A stretch of 64,000 nucleotides of DNA, from assembly GCF_021347895.1 (NCBI RefSeq), contig NC_067122.1:39924082-39988081 (forward strand), given 5' to 3'. The first letter of the stretch is position 1. Each line of letters begins with the position of its first letter. The translations under genes were made by a program, and so were the position numbers. The DNA comes from Acanthochromis polyacanthus (Eukaryota; Chordata; Actinopteri; Pomacentridae). The notes under the pieces are model-generated. The model was not told where the DNA came from and searched no databases. It was given only the letters and a program-made list of their open reading frames with translations. Positions 1-11,984 of the stretch are shown here, piece by piece.

Positions 1-180
1 AGCTGATGTTAGCTTGCTTTTTCTGAGGCTGGTGACTTGGATGGACTTAGTCTCAGCAGCTAAGGTGACTCTTGGTCTCCTTTCCTGGGTTGGTCCTCAT
101 GTAAGCCAATTTTGTAGTTAGCGCTGGACGTTTTTTTACGTCTGCACCTGTGGATACATTTAAAGTTTTTTGATATTGTC

Positions 181-551
181 CATACTGACTGACCTTCAGT
201 TCTTAAAGTAATGATGGACTGTCATTTGGCTTTACTTTGCTGATGTTCTGCCATAATATGGATGTAACAGTTGTCAAAAAGGGCTTTCAGGTGACTACAT
301 CATGAAGCTCACTGAGAGATTGCCAAGAGTGTTCAAAACAGTAATCAAAGTAAACATTGGCTATTTGATGAATCTAAAATATAAGCAATATGTTGACTTA
401 TTTCACATTTTTTGTTTACTACATAATTCCATGTGTCAATTCATTGTTGTGATGCCTTCAGTGAGGAATCTACAATGAAAACAGTCATGAAAATAAAGAA
501 ATACCATTAAATGAGAAGGTGTGTCCAAACTTTTGACTGGTAGTGTAAATG
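181..551 (+). mobile_element. Tc1/mariner-like element, 3' remnant
   Basis: The first part (about 285-400) reads, with lesions, as the last residues of a Tc1 transposase (pattern MKLTERLPRVFKTVIK). It is followed by the usual 3' noncoding tail with AATAAAG and the terminus AAGGTGTGTCCAAACTTTTG at about 519. This tail recurs in many fish genomes. No 5' part is visible, so the copy is truncated. Family assignment rests on recognition of the tail and C-terminal pattern. Confidence 0.7.
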
Positions 552-1953
552 TAGCCATTTGACATCAGACTATCATGAAAAGAAATAATTTGCTATGAAC
601 TCTTAGAAAATTATCAAGCAAAGAAGACATGTACAACATGGCAAACATGATTCTGATCCATGTTTCCTTACTGTGGTTCAGTTGTGTCACTGTAGATCTG
701 AGTTCTAAGTTAGCCTGGGGAAGGGCGGTTTGGTTTGTTGGCCTAGAATTAGTCAACTTTTGTTTGTATAAAGCTGTGTAACTCTAAAAGGAAACATTTA
801 ATATCCAAATGGTAAAACAAAGACAGTTGAACTGGCTTGAGTTTCTCAACGTTTCACCTCTTTTCAAAAAAGGCTTCTTCATCTTGGCTCTGTTTAATGT
901 GTTGATTTATTAAAGTAGTTATATCATCTCTGTAGATCGGAATACTAATGTCTGAAAATGTTTTGACTGGCTGCATAAAAAGTCTGCACTTGCTGTCGCC
1001 CAGTTGTTTCTGTAGTCTAACACTATGGTGCAAATACAATGTTCCATTAATTGAAGCACATAGCATGAACAATCCATTGTTGATGTGGGTGTTTGAATAG
1101 TTTATATATAGAATGGCAGCCATTAATGAAGATGGTGGCTACCGCAGTTTTAAATGACTGTCTGCAAATAACTCTTCCTGTTGTTGCCACTGTTTCAGAG
1201 TGATGCTGATTCACCTGTAAGTAGTTTATTGTGCTTCAAACTATGTTGCAATAATACTGAGAGGAGTTTTTAATGTTTAATCTAGTCTCATCTATTATTT
1301 GAAAGGGATTGACAGAGTATTTAATATTGATTGATGTGACAATATTTTTTTTCAACCAGTCTATTAATTCTAATATATAACATCTTTAAGCCTGAATATA
1401 CTAGGATTTAAAATACCAAAACAGGGTATGCTGGTGTCAATTAATTTTCTGTCAGATGACTAATGAGTTGGTTTCAGCTCTATACTGCCTCTTATAAAGG
1501 TACATTTGCTTCAGGGTGTGATTGAACCCATTAAATGTCTTATTTGTTCCAAGTTAACTGTGTTTTTGTTTCACCGAAACCATGTCAGAAATACCCAGAT
1601 CTGGGGAAAACCTCACAGAGAGGACCCTGTAAGAGCCATAATAGCGATTTTGATCAGAAGTTAATAGTTTTAAAGTTAGTAGATAGTTAGTTAGTAGATA
1701 GTTTTGAACTGCATAGGTTTTAGTTTACCTGATTACAAAATGTATGTGTATGCCCCTTTAAATTTTGTGTGGAGTCATTACGACAGGTTTGCATATGAGC
1801 ATGAGAGCTGTGACGAGTAAGGGGAGCATAATTTTTTCTACCGGATGAACATGTGGAATGTATCTTTGTTTATTTTTATTTTTCTTGAGTAAACATTTTA
1901 ACTTGAAGTACACCTCATGTTTTTATTCGCGTACGATAAATAACCCTTGCCGC
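552..1953. other. no gene identified; one candidate microexon
   Basis: AT-rich DNA without a convincing coding exon. It contains a short GTTAGTAGATA-type duplication near 1675-1705 and the candidate 18-nt microexon listed separately. The last 200 bases (1735-1950) have the feel of a repeat or LTR end, but I could not pair them with a second copy. Confidence 0.5.
1199..1216 (+). other. candidate 18-nt microexon
   Basis: A pyrimidine-rich stretch ending TGCCACTGTTTCAG (to 1198) is followed by 18 bases that would code SDADSP in one frame. A perfect donor GTAAGT follows at 1217-1222. The length is a multiple of three. This is inference from splice-site shape only; no flanking exon of the same gene was recognised in the window, so it could be chance. 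Confidence 0.2.
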
Positions 1954-1968
1954 AGCTCAGTGGCTTTT

Positions 1969-4900
1969 TTTTTTTTTTTTTAAACTTTATGTTTATTCAA
2001 ATTTTTCAGTTAAAGAACAGACAACAAAAGGAAAAAAACAGCAAACAATACAAGAACAACATAAACAGGGGGGTCTACAAGATATATCACAAAATATATA
2101 AAGAAATAAATGAAAAGCAATACGATTCTAGGTATATAGAACTTGTCCATGTTGACAAGTTCAAAAATTGCCCCTATCCCTTAAGTATGTCTCCCATTTT
2201 TCCCACAAGGCATCACCCTTTTCTTTTTGAAGTCTTATGTTAAAAGTCAAGCGTTCCATGCAATAAATATTATTAACGATGGCCATCCATTGATTAATAT
2301 TTGGTGGGGGCTTAGTTAGCCATCGCTTGGTTATAGCTTTTTTGCTTGCTGTCATAAAATTTTTTAGCAAATACCTATCTGATTTGGGCAATCTTTTATC
2401 TATATTTCCTAAGTAGAAAGATGTACAGGTAAATAAAACATTGAAACCAAGAACATCAGTGATCACCCTTTGAACCTCTTTCCAAAAAGAGTCAAGGACA
2501 GTGCATTGCCAGAAAACATGTGTGTGGTCTGCGGGGCAGTGTCCACATTCTCGCCAACATTCGGCCGGTTGACCCGTCTGTCTCGATTTTGTTTTGGTGT
2601 TATAAAGTATCTAATTATTGTTTTCCAGGAGAAATCTCTCCATATTTGGGAATTAGTTGTGGTAATTTGAGTGTCAATAATGTTTTCCCAATCATCCGGT
2701 ACTATTTCAACTCCCAGTTCTCGTTCCCATTTCTCCTTGATATAAAATGTTGAATGACCTCTTAATTCTATAATATTCAGATATAGATCACCAATTATCC
2801 TCTTGAAAAGTTTTGATTTATAGGCTTTTACAAACATTTGTAATATCCCAGATAGGGTAACCAGGTGCATACTTTTAACATTTTTATCGAAGTAATGTCG
2901 AAGCTGTAGATATTTGTAAAAGTCCCGCCGTTCAAGGCCATACCTTTCAAACATAGTTTGAAAATCTATAAAATTCATATTATCCATTAATAAACATAAT
3001 GCTGTAATTCCCTGCTTTTCCCAGACAGTGAAACTCCTATCCAACACAGCAGGTTCAAAGTGTGGATTATGTACTGGCCATGTTAAAACACAAATCTCCT
3101 TTTCAAGTTTAAGTTGTTTCACTAAATCCAGCCAAACGTCAATCGAGAATCTAACCCATTGGTTTTGGAAGTCATATTGTTTAGCTTGCACCGGATTACC
3201 CAACACAGTCTGTAATGGTTTGTTTGACAATGACAGTTCTATAGCTTTCCATTTTGCAATATATTCATTGTTGCACCAAAGGATAAGTGGTCTTATTTGT
3301 GCTGCCATATAGTAATCTCTAAGGCATGGTAAATTCATTCCTCCTTTAATTTTTGGCAGTTGCAGAGTTTTTAATCTTATTCTCGGGGCTTTGCCACTCC
3401 AAACAAAGCGAGAAATGACCTTATCCCATTCTCTGAATTGATTATCAGGAATTTGAATGGGCAATGACTGGAATAAGTAGAGAAGTCTTGGCAAGATATT
3501 GGTTTTTATTACCATTATTCTATTACCCAGGTCTAAGGTCAAAGGAGACCATCTGTCCAAGTCTTCTTTAATACGAGTATTGATTCGTTGATAATTTTCT
3601 GCAAAAAGCTTGGATAAATCTTTTGTTAGTCTTACTCCTAAGTATTTTATAGAATTTGAGTCCCAGTTAAATTTATATTTAATCTTCAGGTCAGGGGTAG
3701 GTATAAAGTTAAATACCAGAGCTTGTGTTTTCTCAATATTGAGGGTGTAGCCAGATAGATTTCCATATAGCAGCAGTAGGTCCATTAATCTTGGGATCCC
3801 TGTATCGGGGTTTTCAAGACTAACCAAAACATCATCTGCATGAAGACATACCTTGTACTCAGACCCTCTTATCTTAATACCTTGTAAATCTACATTCTGT
3901 CTTATAGCTTGTGCAAGCGGTTCAATGAACAGGTTGAAGAGGCTTGGGCTTAGAGGGCAGCCCTGACGGCAGCCACGTCGCAGGTGAATGGGATTTGATA
4001 GACTCCCGTTCACTTTAATCCTTGCCAATGGGCCTGAGTACAAAGTTTTGATGCCTCGAATAAAATCCTGATGAAAACCAAATTTTTCCATTACTTTGTG
4101 AAGAAATTCCCACCCCACAGAATCAAACGCCTTCTCGGCATCCATGCTTAATAAGATCGAATTTAAGTTATGTTTTTTAATATATTCAATTATATGAAGA
4201 GACCTCCTTATATTGTCCTGAGTCTGCCTTCCCTGGACAAACCCAGTCTGATCTTCATCGATCAAAAAAGGCATTATTTCCTCCATTCTTTTTGCCATAA
4301 TTGCGGCGAATATTTTGTAGTCTTGGTTTAAGACACTAATAGGCCTGTAGGAGCCACACTCTGTCAAGTTTTTCCCTTCTTTTGGAATCACTGAAATAGA
4401 GGCTTCCTTCCAGGAAGGGGGGGAATCCCTCTTTAAAAGTATAATTAAAGCTTAACTATATATCGGTAGCAATACATCTCTCATTTATACCATTCCCCCG
4501 GGAACCCGTCTGGCCCGGGGTTTTTGATTTAGCGAAGATATCACTTTATCAATTTCTTCAGTTGTGATTGGTTTAGTTAGTTTTTCATTATGTAGTTTAC
4601 CAAGAGAAGGCAGATCCAATGGCATTAAAAAATTCTCCGCTAAGTCAGCATTAAATGGTTTTGGTTGATCATATAATTTCTGATAATATTTTTCAAAAGA
4701 CTTTTGTATGCCCTTCAAGTCGAATTCCATTTTATTTGTTTCAGGGTCTTTGATTTTATAGATGGTATTATCTGACTGCTGTTTACGTAATCTCCAGGCC
4801 AAAATTTTAGAAGCCTTAGAACCTGCCTCATAGTATTTCTGTTTCATGAACCTGAGCTTTTTCTCTACTTCCTCACTATATATTTGGTCAATTTCTTGTT

Positions 4901-5499
4901 TTAGCGGTCTCATTTTTAATAGTAATCGAGAGTCTTTTGTTTCACTATGCTGTTTTTCGAGTTCTTGGAGCAGTTTTTGAGCATCTAACAATTTCTTCAT
5001 TGTTCGCTGTTTTTTATAGCTGCTAGGTTCTCGGGTATATATGAAGCCACGCAGAACAGCTTGGCAGCATCCCACAGTATTTGTTGGAAGTTAACGCTAG
5101 ACCTCATCCTTCGTTATTTCGAAGATATGATTTAGTGATCCCTCCTCCGTTGTTTAAAAAGCTTGGCGGTTGAATTTAAAAGACCTCACATTTTAAATTT
5201 TCACAAGGTCTTTCTAATGACTACCTTCAAGGATGTTATTTTCGATGAAGTGCCAGGATATGATTAAATCCTTTTGACAATGACATTCAGCTTTATTTAT
5301 GGTCTCTCAGATTTATACATAAAGATGAAATCTATTCATCGATGCGTAAAACATTATGGCGATTAGAGGTAAATGTGAATTGTCTTTCCTGTTTGTGGAA
5401 ATCTCTCCAGACATCCAAAATGCCAAGATCTTTATTCGTCTTTTAATCCATTTCTCAATACTTGTAAGTTTTCTTTTTTTATTGGTTGTGTCCAATTTT
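1969..5499 (-). mobile_element. L1-type LINE, 5'-truncated (copy A)
   Basis: Non-LTR retrotransposon read on the minus strand. It starts inside ORF2 (5' truncated, about 5499), carries the reverse transcriptase and C-terminal region, and ends in a poly(A) tail seen as T at 1965-1981. A 15-bp TSD fixes both edges. ORF1 and most of the endonuclease are missing. The 5100-5499 part is badly decayed, though a short ORF2 pattern (SFKFNRQAF) is readable near 5170. Confidence 0.9.
2161..5075 (-). pseudogene. L1 ORF2 (reverse transcriptase and C-terminal region), broken
   Basis: Three minus-strand blocks make up the ORF2 remainder: 5075-4485 (linker before the RT), 4391-2463 (RT core and connection) and 2466-2161 (C-terminus). 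The RT block shows SYRPISVLNQDYK near its start, TGFVQGRQ, SMDAEKAFDSVGW and RRGCRQGCPLSP. The catalytic box reads HADD instead of YADD. Near 2510-2570 a CCHC-type knuckle (C-x2-C...H-x4-C, seen as CGHCPADHTHVFWQC) lies in a frame different from the RT block, so at least one frameshift separates them. Stops and shifts also occur around 4391-4500. It was an RNA-copying endonuclease/RT for its own RNA; this copy cannot make a full protein. Confidence 0.9.
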
Positions 5500-5514
5500 A
5501 GCTCAGTGGCTTTT

Positions 5515-8501
5515 AAGAAGAAGAACAAGGAAAAGCCACCATCGACCCCTTGAGGTTGCCAATACATGATGGGAAAGTTTCTACCAACATTTCCACAGCA
5601 TTCTCCATTTCCACCATCAAACACCAAGTGAAGGAATATGTTTCTGTTCAAGGGTGTTCCTGACTTCAACAGAATTGCATGGACTGGAGAATCAATGCCA
5701 AGTTACTTTGAAGCTATTGTGGTGGCACATGGTGGCTAACACCTGAACTGGATACTATGCAGGTTTTTTCCTTTCATTGTTGTCAATCTCTAGATCTTCA
5801 GACAGACATTATATATTCTGTAGAATAGTCAATTAAAAGAAACCTGCTCCTGCCAATAGAACCAAGAGTTTCATTATTTTGGTCTCATTTTAACCAACAA
5901 ATTTATCCTGGGATCGTCCAGCCAGCTAAGTTGGGTTAACCGTAAAGTTACAACATTAGCCACAAAGTTACCAGCCTGGGACTTTAAATACATTAGTTTA
6001 AATAAATAAATGCATAAAAAACAGATGTAATCAAAAAAAATCTCCTCCAACAAGGAAAACGTGGAGTATTAAAAATCATGCAAATGTAAGCAACATAGAC
6101 TTAAAGCTTGTTTTTCGCTCTGTGTTGCAGCTCTGTTACACTTGTAGATGGTACAGGTGACTGCAGATCAGACTTAAAGCCTTCAAAGAGGATTCAAAAT
6201 GGTTGGGGAAAAAAAGCAGAAAAGCAGAAGATACTGTCTATTCCTACACCCTTAGTTTGTCCGCTATATACTGGTAGAGCAGGGCCTCCAACAGTTCTTT
6301 CCATAATCATTTACATTTTTTTTTCCAACCATAAATTAACCAGAATATCAGCTATAATAGTAAATCTTCAAACATGCTGGTCCACAGTTATGCCATATTT
6401 GGCAGTTTTAGAAAAACTTTGAGGACTGTTGCATATCTCTGAAAAATTTCCAAACCAAATGTTGTCCACAAGAGTTGCACATTGAAATAAAACTCTTGTG
6501 GCTGCATCTGTAACAAATCCTGCTGTAGTCAAATTTCCATCCAAAGTCAGTTCAGATGTTTCAGACCTTTATCAGAATCTAATTTTCTGGCACATTATTC
6601 CAAATCCAGCTGTCTGTGGCTTATCTATTGCTCACTACCACAGAGCCTGTGATACATGAGCATTTAATTTTCATGTGGAACTGAAACATCTGCAACGACT
6701 GAATGAAACATTTTCCATTCACACGACATGTTTGCCATTAAAACTAGCTTCTACTAAAACATGAGCGAGTTAGCATGCCAGCAGTGATTCAAAATGCAGA
6801 CAAGAACATAAAAATCTTGACTTGAACTACGAGTTTTGTTCCAGGAATCTAAATTAGGTTCCATACTTTAACCTGATGGCAACAAAGTTGATGGATGTGT
6901 CACAGAACATACAACAGCACAATATGACCATGGTTAATAAATACTGTGATACTAAAACCCTGTAACAAACAAAAGGGACTATTTAGCTGTTAGTGTGGCA
7001 TGACTTTCAATAGATTTTTTCCCCCTCAGCAGTATCATCCTAAACTTCTCTGTAATTAATTGTATTATTTGCAGTTGTAAAAAGCTCTAAGCCTGCAGAT
7101 TTACTCATGCCTTCACAACTATTAAAGATGGCAGCATTGATCAGTTTGTTTATATTTTTCAAACGTGGAGCAATGTCAGAAATGTGTTTATCCTTGAGAC
7201 AGCCTTAATGCAATTTAAGAACCTGCGGTGACTAAAAAAAGGCATGAAACAAAACCTGTTTTCTTGCTAAACTGTCATGGCGTGGAAGATTTGATCGCTC
7301 ATTGAATTGCAGATACATATGAAGATTAGGCCTATAGTTAAACAAAACAATAACAGTTATTTTATGTCACAAAGAATGACTCAGAAATGTAAAACGACAG
7401 CACCCCGCAAACACTGAACTTTCAGTATGATTACTAAAATTAACAGGCGTGTGAGCAGTTACTCAAAGCCATCAGAAAACGCCATTGCTCTCTGGAGCCT
7501 GAATGAATGTCTTTAGAGCATCAGCAACATTGTGTTAATATGTCTCCATTAGACACCGCTGCCAGCTCCCAGTATGGCTTGCCTGCTCCACTGTCTGGGG
7601 GACTGGAGAGGTGAAAGGAAGAAAGGACAAAGTGTCAAAAGAAAGACAGACAGAAACAAGGAGGGTGGAAGTAAGGCAGAGAGAGTGAGACAAATGAATG
7701 ACCGGAGAGGTGGGAGGATGTCTAGACAGATAGATAGACAGATAGAAGAAGCTGCAGCACAGCCAGGGGCAGACAGCAGGGAGCTAAGAGAAATGGACAA
7801 GGAAGGACAAAACAAGAGAAAACCGTGAAAACTATGAAAACGACTGTGGGACAAATAAAGACAAGGACAAGACACAGCAGTGACAGAGAAAGACAGATCA
7901 AGCGACAGAGAGAATTAAAGAGCAAACCCGGAGTCAGAGCGAGGCACAATGGAGTGAGGGACTAATTTATTTAACGGGGTTGCCATGGGGAACAGCATCT
8001 ATGATGAATGTGTGGGTTGATTATGCAACCAATTGACTATAATTCACCCGACTGACACTGCATCATGACCAGTGATCCACGGGGAAGGCAGACATTAGTG
8101 GAAAGCACCATGTAAGATGTGCATTGTGTTGGCAAATACTGATGGCCACCGACCAGTGTCTAAAACACATATCAGGCTGATCAGAAGGAACACAGCAGCA
8201 GACCAGACACCAGAACACTGTGGGACTGTAACGATGGAAATGTTGGTAGTCACTGTAGGATTAGTCTCCATAAAGACAATTGGATAATGTCTTATGTGCT
8301 TCTGGAAGAGCTTTGTCAAGTCTGAGAAAGAAACCTTGATGGCATCATCATAAAAAAAGAACATGCAGTTTGAAAGAAGTTTACGAGGCAGCTTGAATAA
8401 AAGACACACTTTTCATAACCCTCGCTGGTGGTGTAGGATTTAGTTGAACTGGGATTTCAAATCCACTGTTTGCATGCAGTGGTCTGGATCCTTGGCTCCT
8501 G
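5515..8501. other. no gene identified
   Basis: About 3 kb with no convincing coding exon. At 6108-6155 an acceptor-like TTGCAG and a downstream GTGACT give a weak exon-like segment that I do not accept. A purine-rich plus strand (GGAGAGG, AGACAGA) runs from 7600 to 7900 and produces long but low-complexity open frames on both strands. Confidence 0.5.
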
Positions 8502-8580
8502 GATTATTATTATTATATTATTATTATTATTATTGTTATTATTATTATTATTAGAACACAATTATTATTATTACTATTAT
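8502..8580. repeat. (ATT)n microsatellite
   Basis: Imperfect ATT/TTA triplet repeat immediately upstream of the nested SINE pair. Confidence 0.9.
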
Positions 8581-8605
8581 TTGAACACACAGGATAAAAA
8601 TCAGT

Positions 8606-9364
8606 GACTGCACAATGGATAAGTGGTTAGCACTTTCGCCTTGCAGCTAGAAGATCCCTGGTTCATGTCCCAGCCTACCTGGGATCTTTCTACATGGAGT
8701 TTCCATGTTCTCCCTGTGCATGTGTAGGTTTTCTCCAGGTTCTCCAACGTCCTCCAACAGTCCAAAAACATCCATCCATTCTCTATGCATCGCTTTATCC
8801 TCACTAGGGTCTGCGGGGGTGCTGGAGCCTATCCCAGCTGAATCGGGCGAAGGCAGGGACACCCTGGACAGGTCAGCAGTCTGTCACAGGGCTACATATA
8901 CAGACAAACAATCACTCTCACATCACACCTATGGACAATTTAGAGTTATCCATTAACCTCAGCATATTTTGGACTGTGGGAGGAAGCTGGAGTGCCCGGA
9001 GAAAACCCACGCATGCACAGGGAGAACATGCAAACTCAATGCAGAAAGATCCCAGGCCAGGTCGGGATTTGAACCGGGGATCTTCTTGCTGCAAGGCAGA
9101 AGTGCTAACAACTACACCACTGTGCAGCCAGTCCAAAAACATGCTAAGGTTAATTATTGGTATCTTTAAATTGTCTGTAGGTGTCAATGTGAGTGTGATT
9201 GTATATGTAGTCCTGTGATAGACTGTTACCTGTCCAGGGTGTCTCCTGCCTTCACCCTAAGTCAGCTGGGATAGACTTCAGCCCACCCATGACCCTAATG
9301 AGAATTAAACAGTGTATGTATGGATGGATGGATGGATGGATGGATGGATGGATGGATGGATGGA
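8606..9364 (+). mobile_element. tRNA-derived SINE (mermaid/DANA-like), split by a second SINE
   Basis: The head at 8606-8660 has an A-box-like GTGGTTAGCAC and a B-box-like GGTTCATGTCC. The body has the CATGTTCTCCCTGTGCATG and CCAGGGTGTCTCCTGCC motifs common in fish, and the tail is (TGGA)n at 9318-9364. The body is interrupted between 8771 and 9130 by an inverted copy of the same family. Non-coding; such SINEs move with LINE machinery. Confidence 0.85.
8772..9129 (-). mobile_element. tRNA-derived SINE inserted in another SINE
   Basis: Full-length minus-strand copy. The CCATCC tail is at the low-coordinate end and the tRNA-like head (ending GTGCAGCC on the plus strand) at 9129. It is bounded by AGTCCAAAAACAT at 8759-8771 and 9130-9142, a 13-bp target-site duplication taken from the host SINE. 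Confidence 0.9.
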
Positions 9365-10169
9365 CAAATGTCAATTCATTCCAACCGATGTATGTCAGTG
9401 AAAGTCATATTTCTTAAATGTGTCGAGAGCAACATAATGTAAACACAGAAGGAAGCTTCTGAAAAACGTCAAATGATCAGAAAGCTCTGTGTCCATTAGT
9501 GGTGCAAATGCACTTAAACAGATCACGGTCATGCACATGCAACTTGTGCAAGCGGTCGATCTGCAGCTACCGCAAAAGTGAAAAAAGCAACTTTTCACAG
9601 TGGAAGACCCAATCCCCAAGACTGGAAAAGGCGTACTCGGTCAGGAGTGCATCAGGAGCATGTTTGTTATTTTCTTTAGCGTTCCTGTAGTTGTGCACTG
9701 GAATTTCTGTAACATCCTGAGGATTATGATCAAGGACATCTGGTGCAAATGATCTGGACATTGTCAGGATAACGTGGGTGCACATGTAAGTACACCTAAG
9801 TCAGACACATAGAATTATTCTCTACTATTAGTTTCTTGAAATAATAATAAAACATTGTCTCAAAAGTGGAAACAAACTGCATTATCATATCGCTGAACTG
9901 AACAACATCCTGATAAAGAGCGACATGTTCACTTAAACTATAATATTTCACTGGACACTGTCATATGCACACCACTGTACTGTCATCTCCTTAGAGGCTT
10001 TTACTGCAGTAGTTTAAAATGTAATACTGCATTTAAAGTTTCATTCTGAAATGACCCTGAAAACTGGTTTGCAGCCTGATTGCACAGCACGTCGTGATTG
10101 GAATCTTATAGTCTGTGTCTTGAAACCAGGAATGACGATGGAGTGGATCTAACTGAAAACTAGAGGACA
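9365..10169. other. no gene identified
   Basis: Unassigned DNA; open frames here are short and overlap on both strands without family features. Confidence 0.5.
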
Positions 10170-10495
10170 CTGTGTACTAGTAATGGGAAATATCACACTA
10201 TTAAGATTTGACATGATACAGATTATTTTTTGCATAAAATATTTGATACCAATTACTGATACCAGTTACTGGTAATTTCCAATTGGTGATTTTTTTTCTC
10301 TATCATGCTTTTATTACCCCTAAAAAGAAATAATGTCAAATACTGGCCATGTAACAACTTTAATGTGCACGGTTCAAAATATAAAAGATAAACAAATAAT
10401 TAACATAAATATGAATTAAATAACCCTGTAAAACCCAAACGTAGAAAAAAATAAGACATGAATAATATACATGTAAAATACATACATACATGCAT

Positions 10496-10497
<2 letters not shown>

Positions 10498-10531
<34 letters not shown>
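10498..10531. repeat. (CAGA)n microsatellite
   Basis: Eight or so tandem CAGA units. Confidence 0.9.
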
Positions 10532-10905
10532 TCTGTAAAACCCAATTACAATAAAACCCCACAATATCTGAAAAAATAAAATTGTTGTATTTAGCCTCTT
10601 CAATGCAACAAGATGTCTTTGTATTTAGGGACAGACACAGACAGCACATTATCCTACCTGGATATACTTTAACTTTTTTAAAAACTCTCTTGCAAAGTCC
10701 TTTGCTTGGTGGGTGCAGGTGCTGCAGACTTCTCTGCTTCTTCTTTCCTTTTGCACTCTGCAATTTATATCTATCTTGATATATACAACGTGTATCTATT
10801 TCTTTGCCATATTGCACTTATATTGTTCATTTGTACTTGCACTAGTCTGTTTTTCTGTTCTCTTTCTTTTCACTTTATTTTTATCCTCATATTACTTGTT
10901 ATACA

Positions 10906-10960
<55 letters not shown>
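10906..10960. repeat. (GT)n microsatellite
   Basis: Uninterrupted GT repeat; together with the GT/AT run after the SINE (11327-11375) it was one microsatellite before the SINE landed. Confidence 0.9.
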
Positions 10961-10964
<4 letters not shown>

Positions 10965-11326
10965 CCATCCATTCTCTATACACCGCTTTATCCTCACTAG
11001 GGTCGCGGAGGGTGCTGGAGTCTATCCCAGCTGACTCGGGCAAAGGCAGGGGACACCCTGGACAGGTCAGCAGTCTGTCACAGGGCTACATTTATGGACA
11101 AACAATCACACTCACATTCATACCTACGGGCAATTTAGAGTAATCAATGAACCTCATCATATTTTTGGACTGTGGGAGGAAGCCGGAGTACCCGGAGAAA
11201 ACCCACGCATGCACAGAGAGGACATGCAAACTCCATGCAGAAAGATCCCAGGCCCAGGTCGGGATTTGAACCGGGGATCTTCTTGCTGCAAGGCGAAAGT
11301 GCTAACCACAACACACTGTGCAGCCC
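10965..11326 (-). mobile_element. tRNA-derived SINE in a microsatellite
   Basis: Same family and orientation as the copy at 8772-9129. It starts with CCATCCATTC and ends with the tRNA-like head CTGTGCAGCC. GTGTGTGTGTATAT is found at 10951-10964 and 11327-11340, consistent with a 14-bp TSD within the repeat tract. Confidence 0.85.

Positions 11327-11332
<6 letters not shown>

Positions 11333-11375
<43 letters not shown>
11333..11375. repeat. (GT)n(AT)n microsatellite
   Basis: Short GT run passing into an AT run, continuation of the tract at 10906-10964. Confidence 0.85.
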
Positions 11376-11378
<3 letters not shown>

Positions 11379-11984
11379 ATTTGTATATTTATGTGACTTA
11401 TCTCTAATTTCTTGTTTTTTTTACAGTTTTTTTTTTTACATCATTGTTGCACTGTCTGCTCTATGTGCCTTTTTTAATTGCCCCTGGGGACAAATAAAAG
11501 TTTTCTCAGTCTGAATCTGAATTTTCTTGACTTCAGCATGAGCTTCGGGATGCACGCACTTCAGGAGTTTCAAGAAATTGCTCCTGTTGCTTCTGTGTTA
11601 CACAATTCACACTTTGCTGAAGTTTCACCAGTTGGTGAAAAATATGTCCACATTACGCATCTCTTTTTGTCAGTCATTTCTGCATTTCTTCGCTCTGTTA
11701 GAAATTTACATGTTCCTTGCTGTGTTGTTGCTTGCACAGTAAACACACAACATGCGGCTCTTCTGGTCACATGACCAGTTCAACATGCTGCAGACTGGGG
11801 GTGTTTCGGCTAAAATACTGACGTAAGTTACCCAGAATTATCTGCAATTGACACACGTACTTTTATTTCGTATTTATAAATTAGTAATCAATACTTTAAT
11901 GGAGTAGTTGATACCAAAACAGGTGATGTGCGGTTATCAATATATCGATACCATGGTGTCGATACACCCATCACTACTATGTAC

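Larger units (their letters stand above)
1954..5514. repeat. 15-bp target-site duplication around L1 copy A
   Basis: AGCTCAGTGGCTTTT occurs at 1954-1968 and again at 5500-5514, directly bounding the minus-strand L1. The low-coordinate copy runs into the poly(T), which is the poly(A) tail on the minus strand. Confidence 0.85.
10700..11520 (+). mobile_element. LINE 3' end (L2/Rex-like tail), interrupted by a SINE
   Basis: Pyrimidine-rich 3'-UTR-like sequence (10700-10905) and the tail TTGCCCCTGGGGACAAATAA at 11480 followed by CTGAATCTGAA repeats. That ending is typical of fish L2/Rex-type LINE tails. No coding part remains. A (GT)n tract and a SINE interrupt it. Confidence 0.5.
10170..11984 (+). 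mobile_element. hAT-like non-autonomous DNA element
   Basis: The left end TAGTAATGGG at 10178 and right end CCCATCACTA at 11967-11976 form imperfect inverted termini. They are flanked by CTGTGTAC (10170-10177) and CTATGTAC (11977-11984), an 8-bp duplication with one mismatch, which is the hAT size. Inner sequence near both ends repeats GATACCA/TATCGATA. No transposase is present. A LINE tail and a SINE lie inside. The superfamily is inferred from TSD length and terminus shape. Confidence 0.5.

Noticed and set aside
1690..1953. LTR-like segment before L1 copy A
   Set aside because: No second LTR, primer-binding site or TG...CA edges could be paired across the L1.
6108..6422. Possible exon with acceptor TTGCAG and 104-codon frame
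   Set aside because: The frame has no domain, the donor-like site at 6155 is weak, and the translation looks random.
7549..7949. Overlapping frames around 7.5-7.95 kb on both strands
   Set aside because: Purine-rich low-complexity DNA keeps all frames open; no conserved motif or splice context.
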